DNA from: Leptolyngbya sp. KIOST-1
Lineage (GTDB): Bacteria; Cyanobacteriota; Cyanobacteriia; Phormidesmidales; Phormidesmidaceae
Reading direction: 5' to 3'
Assembly: GCF_000763385.1 (NCBI RefSeq)
Contig: NZ_JQFA01000004.1
Span: 1,364,001 to 1,428,000 of the forward strand
DNA: 64,000 bases
Part shown: positions 7,382-16,455 of the stretch, piece by piece
Numbering within the stretch: the stretch's first letter is position 1
Layout: every line of letters starts with the position of its first letter
Notes under the pieces: generated by a model
What the model saw: the letters and a program-made list of their open reading frames with translations, nothing else
What the model was told of the DNA's origin: nothing
Database searches by the model: none
Translations under genes and position numbers: made by a program

Positions 7382-8713
7382 CTAAATCCAGCCCGGCAGC
7401 AGCCAGCGCTGCTGGAGCGACTCGGGCGCGAGGGGCAGGCCCAGGTACAGCGGCAGCCAGAACCAGAAGCTGAGGGCGATCGCCCCCAGCAGCACCAGCG
7501 CCAGCGGGCGATCGCGGGGCTGCTGCCACCACTGGGCCATCAGCCAGGCCAGGCCCAGGACGCTGAAAGTCGCGATGCCCAGGGCGTGGTAAAAAAAAGT
7601 GCAGCGCCCCACCAGGGCCCAGGGCAGCCAGTTGCTCAGGTAGTTGATCAGCACAAAGGACACGGCGGCCGGGGTTTGCTCACCCGTAACCCGTCGGCTC
7701 AGCCAGCCCAGACCCAGGGCAAGCGTCGCCGCCGTTCCCAACCACCACAGCACCGGGTTGCCCAGGGCGTGGATGGTGGTCGCTGTGCCCTCGGTGCGCT
7801 CAAAGAAGTAGGCCACCGGCCGCACCAGTAGCGGCCAGCTGTACCAGGGCGAACAGTAGGCGTGGCTGGCGGTCTGGCCAATGGTCTGATGGGCCGACCA
7901 GATCTGGCGGTGCACCCCCAGCAGCGATTCTCCCGTCAGCGCCAGGTGGGGCAGCCACAGGATCAAGTAAGTGGCCAGGGGAATGCCGCCCAGGTAAGCG
8001 AGCCGCCGCCCCCAGGCCAACGGACCAGCCGGGGCAGAAGGTTGGGCTTTAGGGGTTGACGGTTGCCCTGGGGACAGCTCCCACAGCAGCAGCCCCAGCC
8101 ACAGGCCGGCCCAGTTCCACTTGACATTGATAGCGGCCCCCAGGGCCATGCCCGCCAGCCAGCGCCAGCGCCAGGCCCAGGGCGATCGCCGGGCGCGAAC
8201 CCAGGCCCACTGCCCCAGCAGCCCCAGCCCCAGCCCGTAGATATTGATCAGCGCCAGGCGCGATTCCACCAGGGTGAGCCCCTCCATGGCCATGAGCCCC
8301 CCGGCCAGCAGGGCGAAGCTGCGTCGTCGCTGGGGCGGGTAGCCTGGGCTGAGGTCGTAGGCCAGGGCGGCCAGCAGCAGGGGAATGGTCGCCCCCACCA
8401 CCGCATTCAGCCAGCGAAAGGCCAGGGGGCTAACCCACGCTCCCGCCACCGCCACCGGGGGCCAGCCGAGCCAGGCCGTGGCCCACTGCCCCAGCCAAAT
8501 ACCGGCGGCAATCAGGTACTTGCCCAGGGGCGGGTGGGCGTCAAAGCCGGGTGTCCCGTTCAGATAGTCCAGGGCGAAGGGGACGTAGTAGGTTTCGTCG
8601 AACACGATCGCCTGGGGCTGGCCCAACCCCGCCAGCCGCAGGCTGAGAGCCACTGCCCCCAGCCCCAGTATCCCGGCCCGGCGAATCCCTGGCGAGGGAA
8701 CCTGGCGAATCAC
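7382..8713 (-). CDS. PMT-family (GT39-like) dolichyl/polyprenyl-phosphate mannosyltransferase
   Basis: A 443-residue polytopic membrane protein. Near the N-terminus, after the first membrane helix, it has VFDETYYVPFALDYL (Asp39-Glu40, the catalytic-type acidic pair in the first external loop of GT-C enzymes) and HPPLGKYLIAAG from His60. Both are hallmarks of protein O-mannosyltransferases. Ten or so hydrophobic helices follow. It presumably transfers a sugar from a lipid-phosphate donor to a protein or glycan on the outer face of the plasma membrane; the acceptor is unknown. Its ATG overlaps the stop of the upstream GST gene (8710-8713), implying translational coupling. Confidence 0.85.
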   Translation of the reverse strand: MIRQVPSPGIRRAGILGLGAVALSLRLAGLGQPQAIVFDETYYVPFALDYLNGTPGFDAHPPLGKYLIAAGIWLGQWATAWLGWPPVAVAGAWVSPLAFRWLNAVVGATIPLLLAALAYDLSPGYPPQRRRSFALLAGGLMAMEGLTLVESRLALINIYGLGLGLLGQWAWVRARRSPWAWRWRWLAGMALGAAINVKWNWAGLWLGLLLWELSPGQPSTPKAQPSAPAGPLAWGRRLAYLGGIPLATYLILWLPHLALTGESLLGVHRQIWSAHQTIGQTASHAYCSPWYSWPLLVRPVAYFFERTEGTATTIHALGNPVLWWLGTAATLALGLGWLSRRVTGEQTPAAVSFVLINYLSNWLPWALVGRCTFFYHALGIATFSVLGLAWLMAQWWQQPRDRPLALVLLGAIALSFWFWLPLYLGLPLAPESLQQRWLLPGWI

Positions 8714-9375
8714 TGGCCCTGGGCGGCCATGCGCTGCTGCATGCGATCGCGGAAGGCAGCCAGTTCGGCGGCTGTGGGCTGGGTGGCCTGCCAGGCGGGG
8801 CGCTCCATCAGGCGGCAGGTCCAGGCTTGCAGGGTGGGGTAGTTCTCCATCGCCAGGCCCAGCTGCTCAAACCAGGGGGCAAAGGTCCCGGCCACCACAT
8901 CGGCCAGGGTGAGCTGGTCGCCGCAGAAGAAGGGACCATCCCCTAACTTACTGGCGTAGAACTGGAGCACCACCTCGGCCTTTTGCTTGGCCTGGGCGAT
9001 CGCATCGTCGGGTTCCTGGCCAAAGCCCATCATCTTTTTGGTCAGGGGGTTGATGGCGGGCACCAGCTCATTCACCGTCACCATCTGCACCATGCGCTGG
9101 GTGGCGATGCCCTCGGGCGTAGTGGCCAGCAGCGACGGCGTGGGGTACTTAGCTTCCAAATAGTCCAAAATGGCAAAGGATTCGATCACGCTTAAGTCCC
9201 CATCCACCAGGACTGGAATGTGGTGAAAGGGGTTGAGGGCGAGAAACTCAGGCTTGAACTGGTCGCCGCTGAGGGCGATCACCTTTTCCTCAAAGGGCAG
9301 ATCCTTCTCCAACAGCGCGACCCAAACCCGGCGTGAGTTGATCGACAGGGGCGTGTGGTAAAAGGTCAGCATCAA
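8710..9375 (-). CDS. glutathione S-transferase family protein
   Basis: A 221-residue cytosolic GST. The N-terminal thioredoxin-like domain (1-80) has the YHTPLSINSRRVWVALLEK start and the cis-Pro/glutathione signature FHHIPVLVDGDLSVIESFAI. The C-terminal all-helical domain includes the N-capping motif region CGDQLTLADVVAG. A Ser in the first helix region is the likely catalytic hydroxyl. It may detoxify electrophiles or peroxides, but the substrate cannot be read from sequence. It is the first gene of a two-gene unit with the PMT-like gene, overlapping by 4 bases; the functional link is unclear. Confidence 0.88.
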   Translation of the reverse strand: MMLTFYHTPLSINSRRVWVALLEKDLPFEEKVIALSGDQFKPEFLALNPFHHIPVLVDGDLSVIESFAILDYLEAKYPTPSLLATTPEGIATQRMVQMVTVNELVPAINPLTKKMMGFGQEPDDAIAQAKQKAEVVLQFYASKLGDGPFFCGDQLTLADVVAGTFAPWFEQLGLAMENYPTLQAWTCRLMERPAWQATQPTAAELAAFRDRMQQRMAAQGQ

Positions 9376-9886
9376 AATTTCTCCTCGGTAAGGGTCATCC
9401 CCAGCTCGTTTGCTTCGAAACAGCGGGTTTCTTTACGGCTATGGTACTGCGACGGGCGAACCGGGCTGGTGGAAAACCTAACCTGACCGGGAGAGGGCGG
9501 CAGAAGCGGCCCGTTTTCAGGACAACCAAAGCTGAGGTGATAGCGATCAAATCGGTGGGGCTGGTCAGCTGCGATCGCCTGCGCTGGGGAATACGGCTGA
9601 GCCATGCCTCGCATTGGTTATTAATAGTTAGTAATTCTTGACCTGGAAAACACATTAGTTAAATTTTAAGCGCCCTAGGCGAGGGTGGCCGGGAGTTTGC
9701 GCTTAACTGAGCGTGACAATGGAGTCATTGTCAGGCCAGGCCCGCTAGGATCTACCTGGGTTTGGAACGGGTGCGTAAGTGCTTGGGCGATCGAGTCTTG
9801 GAACTCTTGTCTTTGAACTCTTTAAAATAAACTTGCGGCTCCCATGCTTTGCCAGCGGGCAGGCTCACTCAGCATTAGAAACTGCG
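9376..9886. other. 511-bp gene-poor spacer before the hybrid kinase
   Basis: Several frames of 60-86 codons cross this region, but none has a good start site, recognisable sequence or consistent codon use, so I call none. It should contain the promoters of the divergent GST and kinase genes. An AT-rich stretch (TTATTAATAGTTAGTAATTC, near 9620) is a plausible promoter region. Confidence 0.5.
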
Positions 9887-12800
9887 ATGACACCACCTGA
9901 CGAGTTAATCTTCCTAAAAAGTGGAGGAGAAACTGGGGCTCTGATTCGAGCCTTTAACTGGGCCGATACGCCGCTGGGGCCGATAGAGACATGGCCGTCG
10001 AGTCTAAAGATGGCCCTCCAAATTTTGCTTGCGTCCCGGTTCCCGATGCAAATTTTGTGGGGGCCTGACTACATTCAGTTCTATAACGATGCCTACATCC
10101 CGATCGCGGGCAACAAGCATCCGAAGGGCATTGGCCAGCGGGGGGCCGAGTGCTGGCCGGAGGTGTGGGACTTTTCGGGGCCGTTGCTCGATCGCGTCGT
10201 GGCGACCGGCGAAGCCACCTGGTCAGAGGACCAGCCCCTGACGCTCAACCGCAACGGTCAGCCGGAGGAGGGGTATTTCACCTTTTCCTACTCGCCAATT
10301 TGGGCCGCGGCGGGGGACGTAGGCGGGATTTTTATCGCCGTCAATGAGACGACCCAAAACGTGGTGGGGGAGCGCCGGGAACGTGCCCTGCGGGCCGAAG
10401 CTCAGGCGGCCAGTGAAAATCTGGCCAATGTCCTCACCAGCATCAGTGACGAGTTCATGATGGTTGACTCAGACGGGTGCTTTACCTACGTCAACGATCG
10501 CGCGGTGGCAGCCCTGGAAAGACCTCGGCAGGATCTGCTGGGGCGATCGCTCTGGGATGTGTTTCCGGAACCAGTGGCGCGGCGCTTGAACCAGGGGCTG
10601 CGGGAGGCGATGGAGGCACAAACCGCCGTCAGTTTTGAGCTGTTCTGCGCCGCCGAGGGACGCTGGCTCGAAAATCGAGTCTATCCGTTTGGCAGCAAAA
10701 CCGGTGGTTATGGAACCGTTGGCCATGGAACCGTTAGCCATGGAGCGTCGCTGCTGCGGGTTGACATTACCGATCGCAAGCGCCTGGAGCAGGCTTTCCA
10801 CAGCTCCCAGGAGCAGCTCAGCAGTCTGCTCAGCACGGCTCCCGCCTCCATTGCCCACGGCCGTTTTTTTGTCGATCGCACCTATTCCATCGACTATCGT
10901 TCCGTGGGGTGTGAAACCATCACTGGCTACCGCCTGGCCGAACTCACCCCCGATCTGTGGCTCGATCGCACCTTTGCGGAGGACTGGGCGGGGAACGCTG
11001 AGCCCATGTTTAACGCCATTTTTGAGCAGCAGCCGATCACCCTGGAGTATCGCTTTCGCCACCGGGATGGCTCGGTGCGGTGGATTGCAGACAGCCTCAC
11101 CTCCCGGCGCGATGAGGCTCAGGACTGCTGGCGGGTGACGCTGGTAGGAATTGACATCACCCCCCGCAAACAGGCCGAGGAGGCCCTGCGCCGCAGCGAA
11201 ACCCACCTGGCCATGGCTCAGCGGGTGGCCCAGTTTGGCAGCTGGGAGTTTTACCCCGACGATCAGCGGAGCGTGTGGTCGCGGGTTATGTTTGACCAAT
11301 TTGGCTATGAGCCGAACCAAACCGAACCCAGCTACGCCGACTTGCTCCAGCGCATTCACCCGGAAGACCGGCCGATGGTGGAGCAGTTTGTCGAACGGGC
11401 GATTGCGGAACCCCAGCCCTGCGCCTTTGACTTCAGGGTCATTTTGCCTACCGGGACGCTGCGCTATCTGCACACTCGCTGCGAAGCCGTGCTCGATGGC
11501 CAGGGCCAGGTGGTGAAGCTGATCGGCACCTGCCTCAACATCACCGACCGCAAGCAGATCGAGGTGGTTTTGCGCCAGAGCCAGGAACGGCTGCAGCTGG
11601 CTTTGCAGGGGGCCAACTGCGGCACCTGGGACTACGACCTGAGCAACCAGAACCTGATCTGGTCAGATCGCTGTAAGGCAATATTTGGCCTTGATCCAGC
11701 CACGGAGATGACGTTTGAGGTGTTTGCCCAGGCCATTCATCCCGACGATCGCGATCGGGTGCAGCGGGCGGTGGACGAGGCGATCGCCCACGGCCAGGAC
11801 TACGATGTGGAAATGCGGACCCTGTGGCCCGACGGCACTGTGCGGTGGGTGCGATCGATCGGTCGCGTCTACTCCGATGACCGCGAGCTACCCCACAGGA
11901 TGGCCGGGGTGGTGATGGATATTTCCCGCCTGAAGCAGGCGGAAGTAAACCTGCGGGAGAGCGAGGAGCGCTACCGGGTGCTGGCTGAGGCCATGCCCCA
12001 AATGGTCTGGTTGGCCGATCGCAATGGCGTTCAGTTCTGGAATCAGCGCTGGTACGACTACACCGGCATCTCCAAAACCGCCGCCGCTGGTACCGGCGGG
12101 ACTCAGCTGGTGCACCCCGACGAGCAGGCCCGCACCCTGGAGCTGTGGCAGCAGGCGATCGAACAGGGGGGCGGCTTCGACATTGAGCAGCGAATCCGTC
12201 GCCACGACGGCGTATACCGCTGGTTTCTCAACCGCGGCCTGCCGGTGCAGGACAGCAGCGGCCAGGTCACTCGCTGGGTGGGTACCATCACCGATATTGA
12301 CGACCAGAAGCAGCTCGAAGCCCAGCGGGCCCGGCTGCTCGACCAGGAGCGCCTGGCCCGGGAAGCCGCCGAGAACGCCAACCGGATCAAGGATGAGTTT
12401 CTGGCGGTGCTCTCCCACGAACTTCGGTCCCCCCTCAATCCCATCCTGGGCTGGGCCAGGCTGCTGCGCACCACCCAGCTCAGCGCCGCCAAGACCGAGG
12501 CGGCCCTGGAAACCATTGAGCGCAATGCTCGCCTGCAGTCTCAGCTGATTGACGACCTGCTCGATGTCTCGCGCATTTTGCGCGGCAAGCTGATGCTCAA
12601 CAGCCTGCCGACATCGCTGAGCGCCGTCATTCACGGTGCCTTGGAAACCGTGCGATCGGTGGCGGAAGCCAAAGGCGTGCAGATTCAGACCGATCTCGAC
12701 GAGACTCCCTTTCAGGTGTTGGGCGACCCCAACCGACTCCAGCAGGTGGTCTGGAATTTGCTCACCAACGGGGTAAAGTTTACCCCCCAGGGTGGCCAGG

Positions 12801-13504
12801 TGACCGTGCGCCTGGCCTACGCGAACAACTGGGCGGCGATTCAGGTCAGCGACACTGGCAAGGGCATTGTGCCGGAATTTTTACCCCACGTGTTTGACCG
12901 CTTCCGGCAGGCCGACAGCACCACCACCCGCGATTTTGGCGGGCTGGGGCTGGGGCTGGCGATCGCCCACCAGATTGTTGACATGCACAGCGGCACTATT
13001 GCGGCCGAAAGCCTGGGGGAGGGGCAGGGGGCCAGCTTTACCGTGCGCCTGCCGGTGATGGTGGGGGAGGTGGCCCCTACTCCCCCCAGCAGTCCAGTGG
13101 TTACCTCGGTGGATCTGCACGACATTCATGTCATGGTGGTTGAAGATGATGTCGATAGCCGTCACTTAATTGCTTCGACGCTTCAGCAGTTTGGTGCCCA
13201 GGTGACGGCTCTGGCCTCGGCCGCCGACGCTATTACGGCCCTCTCCACCCTGCAGCCCGATGTTCTGGTGAGCGATATCGGTATGCCCGGCATGGATGGC
13301 TACATGCTGATGCAGCAGATCAGAGCCATGACTCAGACCAGCCAGATCCCCGCGATCGCCCTGACTGCGTACACCAGCGAAATAGACCAGAAAAAGGTAT
13401 TTCTGGCCGGGTTTCAGAAGCATTTGCCCAAGCCTATGGACGTGACGCAGCTGGTGGAGACGATCGCGGCGCTGGTGCAACAACCGTCGAGTGCCCAACA
13501 ATGA
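9887..13504 (+). CDS. multi-PAS hybrid sensor histidine kinase/response regulator
   Basis: A 1205-residue cytosolic hybrid kinase. I chose the ATG at 9887 because the typical family start (ALIRAFNWADTPLGPIETWP) follows; the frame is open 36 codons further upstream. Order: an N-terminal GAF/PAS-like sensor (about 1-150), five PAS/PAC units ending near residues 291, 422, 549, 677 and 802, HisKA with SHELRSPL (phospho-acceptor His844), HATPase_c with the WNLLTNGVKFTP N-box and GLGLGLAI G-box, and a C-terminal receiver with Asp1130 in VSDIGMPGMDG. No transmembrane helix. A 15-bp tandem duplication lies in the first PAS. The stop overlaps the next gene's ATG (ATGA). The signal is unknown. Confidence 0.92.
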   Translation: MTPPDELIFLKSGGETGALIRAFNWADTPLGPIETWPSSLKMALQILLASRFPMQILWGPDYIQFYNDAYIPIAGNKHPKGIGQRGAECWPEVWDFSGPLLDRVVATGEATWSEDQPLTLNRNGQPEEGYFTFSYSPIWAAAGDVGGIFIAVNETTQNVVGERRERALRAEAQAASENLANVLTSISDEFMMVDSDGCFTYVNDRAVAALERPRQDLLGRSLWDVFPEPVARRLNQGLREAMEAQTAVSFELFCAAEGRWLENRVYPFGSKTGGYGTVGHGTVSHGASLLRVDITDRKRLEQAFHSSQEQLSSLLSTAPASIAHGRFFVDRTYSIDYRSVGCETITGYRLAELTPDLWLDRTFAEDWAGNAEPMFNAIFEQQPITLEYRFRHRDGSVRWIADSLTSRRDEAQDCWRVTLVGIDITPRKQAEEALRRSETHLAMAQRVAQFGSWEFYPDDQRSVWSRVMFDQFGYEPNQTEPSYADLLQRIHPEDRPMVEQFVERAIAEPQPCAFDFRVILPTGTLRYLHTRCEAVLDGQGQVVKLIGTCLNITDRKQIEVVLRQSQERLQLALQGANCGTWDYDLSNQNLIWSDRCKAIFGLDPATEMTFEVFAQAIHPDDRDRVQRAVDEAIAHGQDYDVEMRTLWPDGTVRWVRSIGRVYSDDRELPHRMAGVVMDISRLKQAEVNLRESEERYRVLAEAMPQMVWLADRNGVQFWNQRWYDYTGISKTAAAGTGGTQLVHPDEQARTLELWQQAIEQGGGFDIEQRIRRHDGVYRWFLNRGLPVQDSSGQVTRWVGTITDIDDQKQLEAQRARLLDQERLAREAAENANRIKDEFLAVLSHELRSPLNPILGWARLLRTTQLSAAKTEAALETIERNARLQSQLIDDLLDVSRILRGKLMLNSLPTSLSAVIHGALETVRSVAEAKGVQIQTDLDETPFQVLGDPNRLQQVVWNLLTNGVKFTPQGGQVTVRLAYANNWAAIQVSDTGKGIVPEFLPHVFDRFRQADSTTTRDFGGLGLGLAIAHQIVDMHSGTIAAESLGEGQGASFTVRLPVMVGEVAPTPPSSPVVTSVDLHDIHVMVVEDDVDSRHLIASTLQQFGAQVTALASAADAITALSTLQPDVLVSDIGMPGMDGYMLMQQIRAMTQTSQIPAIALTAYTSEIDQKKVFLAGFQKHLPKPMDVTQLVETIAALVQQPSSAQQ
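10708..10744 (+). repeat. in-frame 15-bp tandem repeat inside a PAS domain
   Basis: ATGGAACCGTTGGCC is followed by ATGGAACCGTTAGCC and then ATGGAGC. It encodes a Gly/Thr/His-rich YGTVGHGTVSHG stretch between the last strands of the first PAS domain, where family members have only a short loop. Confidence 0.7.
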
Positions 13505-14139
13505 AACCCAAGCTCTGCAGCGGCAAACTGATCACCTGGAAAGACGACCGGGGCTTTGGCTTTGTTCAACCCGACGACGGCAGTAAAGACGTTTTTCTTC
13601 ACATCTCTGAGCTCCGAGACGCCACCCGGCGGCCCCGCCAAAACGACACTATCTATTACTACAGCGCCATTCAGCCAAATGGCAAAACCCGCGCAGTCAA
13701 TGCCTTCATTGCCGGAGCACGGCAGCGATCGCCCAAGGCAGGGGCGGTCTGGGGCAGCGGTCCCACCCAGTCCCTGGCCCGATTCCCCCTGGTGGAGCTA
13801 CTGCTGCTGTCAATCGTTCCATTTGCGGGTGTCGCCCAGGTGGCCTGGCTGATGGGTAACCCTCTGCCGCTGCTTCTCTATCCGCTGATGAGCATCGTCA
13901 CCTACGCTCTCTATGCCGACGACAAAAAGCGCGCCCGGCAAAACGCCTGGCGCACCACTGAGGGCACGCTCCATATCTGCGAGCTGCTCGGCGGCTGGCC
14001 CGGTGGCTTTGTCGCCCAGCAGGTGCTGCGCCACAAGAGCCAGAAGAAAACCTACCAGGCTGAATTTTGGGCGATCGTCGCGGCCCATCACGTCGGGTGG
14101 CTGGTGTGGCTGTCTGTGGGTAAGGCGCTGCTTGGGTAG
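13501..14139 (+). CDS. cold-shock domain fused to DUF1294 membrane domain
   Basis: A 212-residue two-part protein. Residues 1-70 are a cold-shock (OB-fold) domain with KDDRGFGFVQPDD (RNP1-like) and DVFLHISEL (RNP2-like), which bind single-stranded nucleic acid. Residues 95-210 are DUF1294, with hydrophobic helices and the conserved YALYADDKKRARQNAWR and ELLGGWPGG segments; this part is likely in the membrane. The fusion is known across bacteria but its role is not established; tethering RNA to the membrane or cold sensing are possible. Its ATG overlaps the kinase stop, so the two are translationally coupled and may work together. Confidence 0.85.
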   Translation: MKPKLCSGKLITWKDDRGFGFVQPDDGSKDVFLHISELRDATRRPRQNDTIYYYSAIQPNGKTRAVNAFIAGARQRSPKAGAVWGSGPTQSLARFPLVELLLLSIVPFAGVAQVAWLMGNPLPLLLYPLMSIVTYALYADDKKRARQNAWRTTEGTLHICELLGGWPGGFVAQQVLRHKSQKKTYQAEFWAIVAAHHVGWLVWLSVGKALLG

Positions 14140-14179
14140 TCCTTGACCAAAACGGCCTTGCGGAATCCGTAATCCTGTG

Positions 14180-14199
14180 TTGTAGTATGTATACTACAA
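14180..14199. promoter_or_regulatory. operator-like palindrome upstream of the ABC exporter
   Basis: TTGTAGTAT-GT-ATACTACAA: two perfect 9-bp arms separated by 2 bp, 28 bases before the ATG at 14228. The symmetry and location fit a dimeric repressor site, but I cannot assign a regulator; no regulator gene is adjacent. Confidence 0.55.
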
Positions 14200-14227
14200 A
14201 TTTCTCGATCGCAGGACGGTTCCCGTC

Positions 14228-16045
14228 ATGGCTTCCTTTCAACAGGTTCTTCGCTACTACAGTCGCTACCGCCGGGCGGCAGTCTGGAGCATTGCCGCCA
14301 GCAGCTTATTTCAGGTGGTGGATCTGGTGGTGCCCTACAGCATCGGCCAGATTCTCAACGTGCTCTCGCAGCAGCCCATCGACCCCCTGAGCCAGGGCCT
14401 GGTCGATCGGGTGGCGGCAGTGGTGCGGTATCCGGCGGGGCCGGGGCTGGCGATCGCTCTCTTTCTGGCAATTATCTTCTTCGCCACCGTCGTCCGTGCC
14501 CCCATCCAGCCCTGGCTGGCCGACTGGTTCCACTGGGACATTGCCCTGCGCACCCGGCGCGACCACACCCACTCGGTAATTCGCAAGCTGCTGACCCTAC
14601 CCCTAGGCTTCTACGACCTGCACAACCCAGGCCGCATCTCAGGACGGGTGGCGCGGGGACTGGCCAACCACACCTGGACCTACCCCGAAATTGCCGGACA
14701 GCTGATTCCCAAGCTGGTGCGAATCACGGGCATCTTCGTTCTGATCTGGTGGATTGACTGGCGGATTGCGGTGGTGTTTCTGGTGTCGTTTATCGGCATT
14801 CTCAGCTTTAGCCTGAAGGATCTGATTCGCCTGAACAAAAAGGAGCAGGCCCTCGACACCTACATGGAGAACACCGAAAGCCGCACCTCGGAGATCATCA
14901 CCAACATCAAAACGGTGAAGGCCTTTGCCGCCGAGGGGGATGAGCTGCGGCGGCAGAGCCAGCGGCTGCGGCGCGAGTTTGCCGTGGTAATTCGCGTCAT
15001 TCACAAGGGCTATGTGATTCTGGGCACCTGGCAGGATTTGATCATCCAGAGCTGCGTGTTTGGCCTGCTGGTGATGACCCTGCTGGCCACCCTGCGGGGT
15101 CACATTTCGCTAGGGCACTTTATCACTACCCTGACGGTGTCGAGCATGGCCTACTCGGAGCTGGAGCCGATTAGCAACCTGGGCGAAGTCTTTGCCCGCC
15201 GCTACGCCTCGATGCTGCGCTTCCACGAGTTTATGGAAGAGCCCCTGGGCACCGACGCGGTGAACCTGGTGGACGATCCGGCCAGCCTGCCCACCTACCA
15301 GTTCACCGGCAAGGTGCACTTCGACCAGGTGAGCTTTGGCTACGACGACGAAAAGCCCGTACTGCAAAACATCGACCTGCTAATCGAGCCCTGCCAGACG
15401 GTGGCGCTGGTGGGCCGCTCCGGCTCGGGTAAGTCAACCCTGGTGAAGCTGCTGTTTCGCTATTTTGACCCCCACAGCGGTCGCATTTTGATCGATGGCG
15501 AAGACATTCGCCGCCTGGATGTGACAGGCTACCGCAAGCGGCTGGCGATCGTGCACCAGGAGGTGGACGTGTTCAACGGTACCCTGCTCGACAACCTCAA
15601 GTACGGCAACCCCACCGCCACCATGGAGCAGGTCAACGAAGCCTGCCGCATCGCTCGGGTGGACGAGTTCATTTACCGTTTGCCCAAGGGATACTACACG
15701 GTGGTGGGCGAGCGGGGGGTGCGCCTCTCGGGCGGACAGCGGCAGCGGCTGGGCATTGCCCGCGCCCTGCTGGTCAACCCCGACGTGCTGGTGTTTGACG
15801 AGGCCACCTCTAGCCTCGACTACGAGTCGGAGCGATCGATCCAGCTAGCCATGCGATCGATTCTCGGCACCCGCACCACCATCATCATCGCCCACCGCCT
15901 CAGCACAGTGCGCGAGGCCGACAAGATTGTGGTGCTGGAGGAGGGCCGCATTGCCGAGGTGGGCAACCACGAACAGCTGCTGGCCCACGGCGGCATCTAC
16001 CACCGCCTGCACGTGCTGCAAGAAACCGGCGAACTGGTGAGCTAA
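14228..16045 (+). CDS. ABC transporter, fused permease/ATPase (exporter, ABCB type)
   Basis: A 605-residue half-transporter: a six-helix ABC exporter membrane domain (about 1-320) and an ATPase domain (about 345-600). Walker A is GRSGSGKST with Lys402, the signature LSGGQ lies at 500-504, Walker B is VLVFDEATSSLD with Asp524 and catalytic Glu525, and the H-loop is IIIAHRLS. All are intact, so the protein should be an active homodimeric exporter of lipid, peptide or drug type; the substrate cannot be told. A palindromic operator-like site precedes it and an intrinsic terminator follows within 5 bases, so it is a single-gene unit. Confidence 0.92.
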   Translation: MASFQQVLRYYSRYRRAAVWSIAASSLFQVVDLVVPYSIGQILNVLSQQPIDPLSQGLVDRVAAVVRYPAGPGLAIALFLAIIFFATVVRAPIQPWLADWFHWDIALRTRRDHTHSVIRKLLTLPLGFYDLHNPGRISGRVARGLANHTWTYPEIAGQLIPKLVRITGIFVLIWWIDWRIAVVFLVSFIGILSFSLKDLIRLNKKEQALDTYMENTESRTSEIITNIKTVKAFAAEGDELRRQSQRLRREFAVVIRVIHKGYVILGTWQDLIIQSCVFGLLVMTLLATLRGHISLGHFITTLTVSSMAYSELEPISNLGEVFARRYASMLRFHEFMEEPLGTDAVNLVDDPASLPTYQFTGKVHFDQVSFGYDDEKPVLQNIDLLIEPCQTVALVGRSGSGKSTLVKLLFRYFDPHSGRILIDGEDIRRLDVTGYRKRLAIVHQEVDVFNGTLLDNLKYGNPTATMEQVNEACRIARVDEFIYRLPKGYYTVVGERGVRLSGGQRQRLGIARALLVNPDVLVFDEATSSLDYESERSIQLAMRSILGTRTTIIIAHRLSTVREADKIVVLEEGRIAEVGNHEQLLAHGGIYHRLHVLQETGELVS

Positions 16046-16049
16046 GCTC

Positions 16050-16083
16050 AAGCCCCTGGGTGAATCCATCCAGGGGCTTTTCT
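16050..16083 (+). terminator. rho-independent terminator of the ABC exporter gene
   Basis: AAGCCCCTGG, an 11-base loop, then CCAGGGGCTT followed by TTTCT. A 10-bp GC-rich stem with a T run immediately after the stop codon at 16043-16045. Confidence 0.85.
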
Positions 16084-16140
16084 CAGCAGAGTTGAGGTTC
16101 GGCAACGGGTTACTGGAGAAAGGTATCTGAGGAATCGAGA

Positions 16141-16377
16141 TCAAGGTAGCGGGCCGATGCGCGACAGGAGCGATCGCCGACCGCGAACAGCGCTAACGAT
16201 GGCATCGCCACCCAGACCACCGACGATCGCCGTTGCTACCGCCGATCCCAGTTTGCGTTGACTGTCGGCGGCTAACAGAATGGCGATCGCTAGCCCGACA
16301 AATACCAGGCCAAACCCAGCGGTGACCCAGCGGTAGGAGCGCGATTGCATGCCCCTAGGCAGTTCAGGCTTTTCCAT
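16141..16377 (-). CDS. small hypothetical membrane protein
   Basis: A 78-residue protein with one strong hydrophobic helix (about 17-36, WVTAGFGLVFVGLAIAILLA) and a second weaker glycine/alanine-rich one (45-62, VATAIVGGLGGDAIVSAV), then a basic RGRRSLLSR tail. I do not recognise a family. It converges with the ABC exporter. Base composition is normal and the ATG is good, so I consider it probably real. Confidence 0.5.
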   Translation of the reverse strand: MEKPELPRGMQSRSYRWVTAGFGLVFVGLAIAILLAADSQRKLGSAVATAIVGGLGGDAIVSAVRGRRSLLSRIGPLP

Positions 16378-16455
16378 AGCTCACGGGTAAACAGGATGGC
16401 TCTCCTAACATACCCTCAGGTTGCCGGGGATTGGGCTACCGGCTGCCAGCCTGGG

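Noticed and set aside
9395..9655. Overlapping short frames of 66-86 codons in the spacer before the hybrid kinase
   Set aside because: Several frames on both strands overlap one another, none with a credible start, family match or composition.
14180..14199. The dyad as a LexA box
   Set aside because: The arms do not match the cyanobacterial AGTAC...GTACT type pattern.
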